Of a stretch of DNA of 23,755 nucleotides, positions 23,738 through 23,755 are shown piece after piece. Made by a program: the position numbers and the translations under genes. Under the pieces are notes generated by a model, which had not been told where the DNA came from, ran no database searches, and worked only from the letters and a program-made list of their open reading frames with translations. Within the stretch, counting starts at the first letter, position 1; every line of letters begins with the position of its first letter. The stretch is from Dialister sp. (GTDB taxonomy: Bacteria > Bacillota > Negativicutes > Veillonellales > Dialisteraceae), in contig JAIJLI010000012.1 of NCBI GenBank assembly GCA_022722495.1, forward strand, positions 1 to 23,755, read 5' to 3'.

Positions 23738-23755
23738 ATCGGTGCTAACTTTTTT

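Noticed and set aside
1..23755. tRNA, rRNA or riboswitch genes
   Set aside because: I saw no tRNA cloverleaf, CCA-end context, rRNA stretch or known riboswitch core on either strand.

Overview
The window looks like a chromosomal accessory region of a Bacteroidota member, probably Bacteroidales (Bacteroides/Prevotella-like). Evidence: a UpxY/NusG-type antiterminator, a promoter matching the Bacteroides TTG...TAnnTTTG pattern inside an insertion sequence, mostly weak A-rich ribosome binding sites, and AT-rich genes. No genus can be fixed from the sequence alone.

Left flank (1-3690) is a genetic scrapyard. It holds a C-terminal remnant of an AbiEii/AbiGii-type toxin (68-556, minus), a strong minus-strand terminator hairpin (682-719), an IS1634-like insertion sequence (about 845-2515) whose transposase is split by a one-base frameshift, three near-identical CGAATTTCGACG palindromes (2601-2668), a short C-terminal fragment of a putative DNA-binding/ATPase protein (2673-2963, minus) and an internal piece of an ADP-ribosylglycohydrolase (3257-3508, plus). 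None of these appears intact.

The rest (3688-23737) is one co-oriented minus-strand gene cluster of twelve genes, nearly all separated by 1-17 bases or overlapping by one. In transcription order: UpxY-like antiterminator; SrfB-like actin/Hsp70-fold ATPase (1024 aa); SrfC-like P-loop GTPase (936 aa); membrane-anchored S8 subtilisin-like protease carrying two InlB-type repeats (902 aa); four-helix membrane protein (364 aa); DUF805 membrane protein with an N-terminal adaptor-like domain (237 aa); a second P-loop GTPase with the same adaptor-like domain and helical repeats (537 aa); a GAP1-like single-pass membrane protein (633 aa); a single-pass helical membrane protein (282 aa); a secreted coiled-coil protein (230 aa); a secreted helical-repeat protein ending in an outer-membrane beta-barrel-like domain (522 aa); and, after a 133-base gap with a hairpin, an integral membrane M48 metalloprotease (694 aa).

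Read together, the cluster could build a machine reaching from the cytosol (one actin-like ATPase, two GTPases, adaptor domains) through the inner membrane (five or six membrane proteins, two of them proteases) and periplasm (coiled coil) to the outer membrane (barrel). SrfB and SrfC are a known partner pair from the SrfABC operon of enterobacteria, whose mechanism is not established to my knowledge; no SrfA is seen here. I do not recognise the whole assembly as a named system. Function (defence against phage or competitors, secretion, or envelope stress control) is inference.
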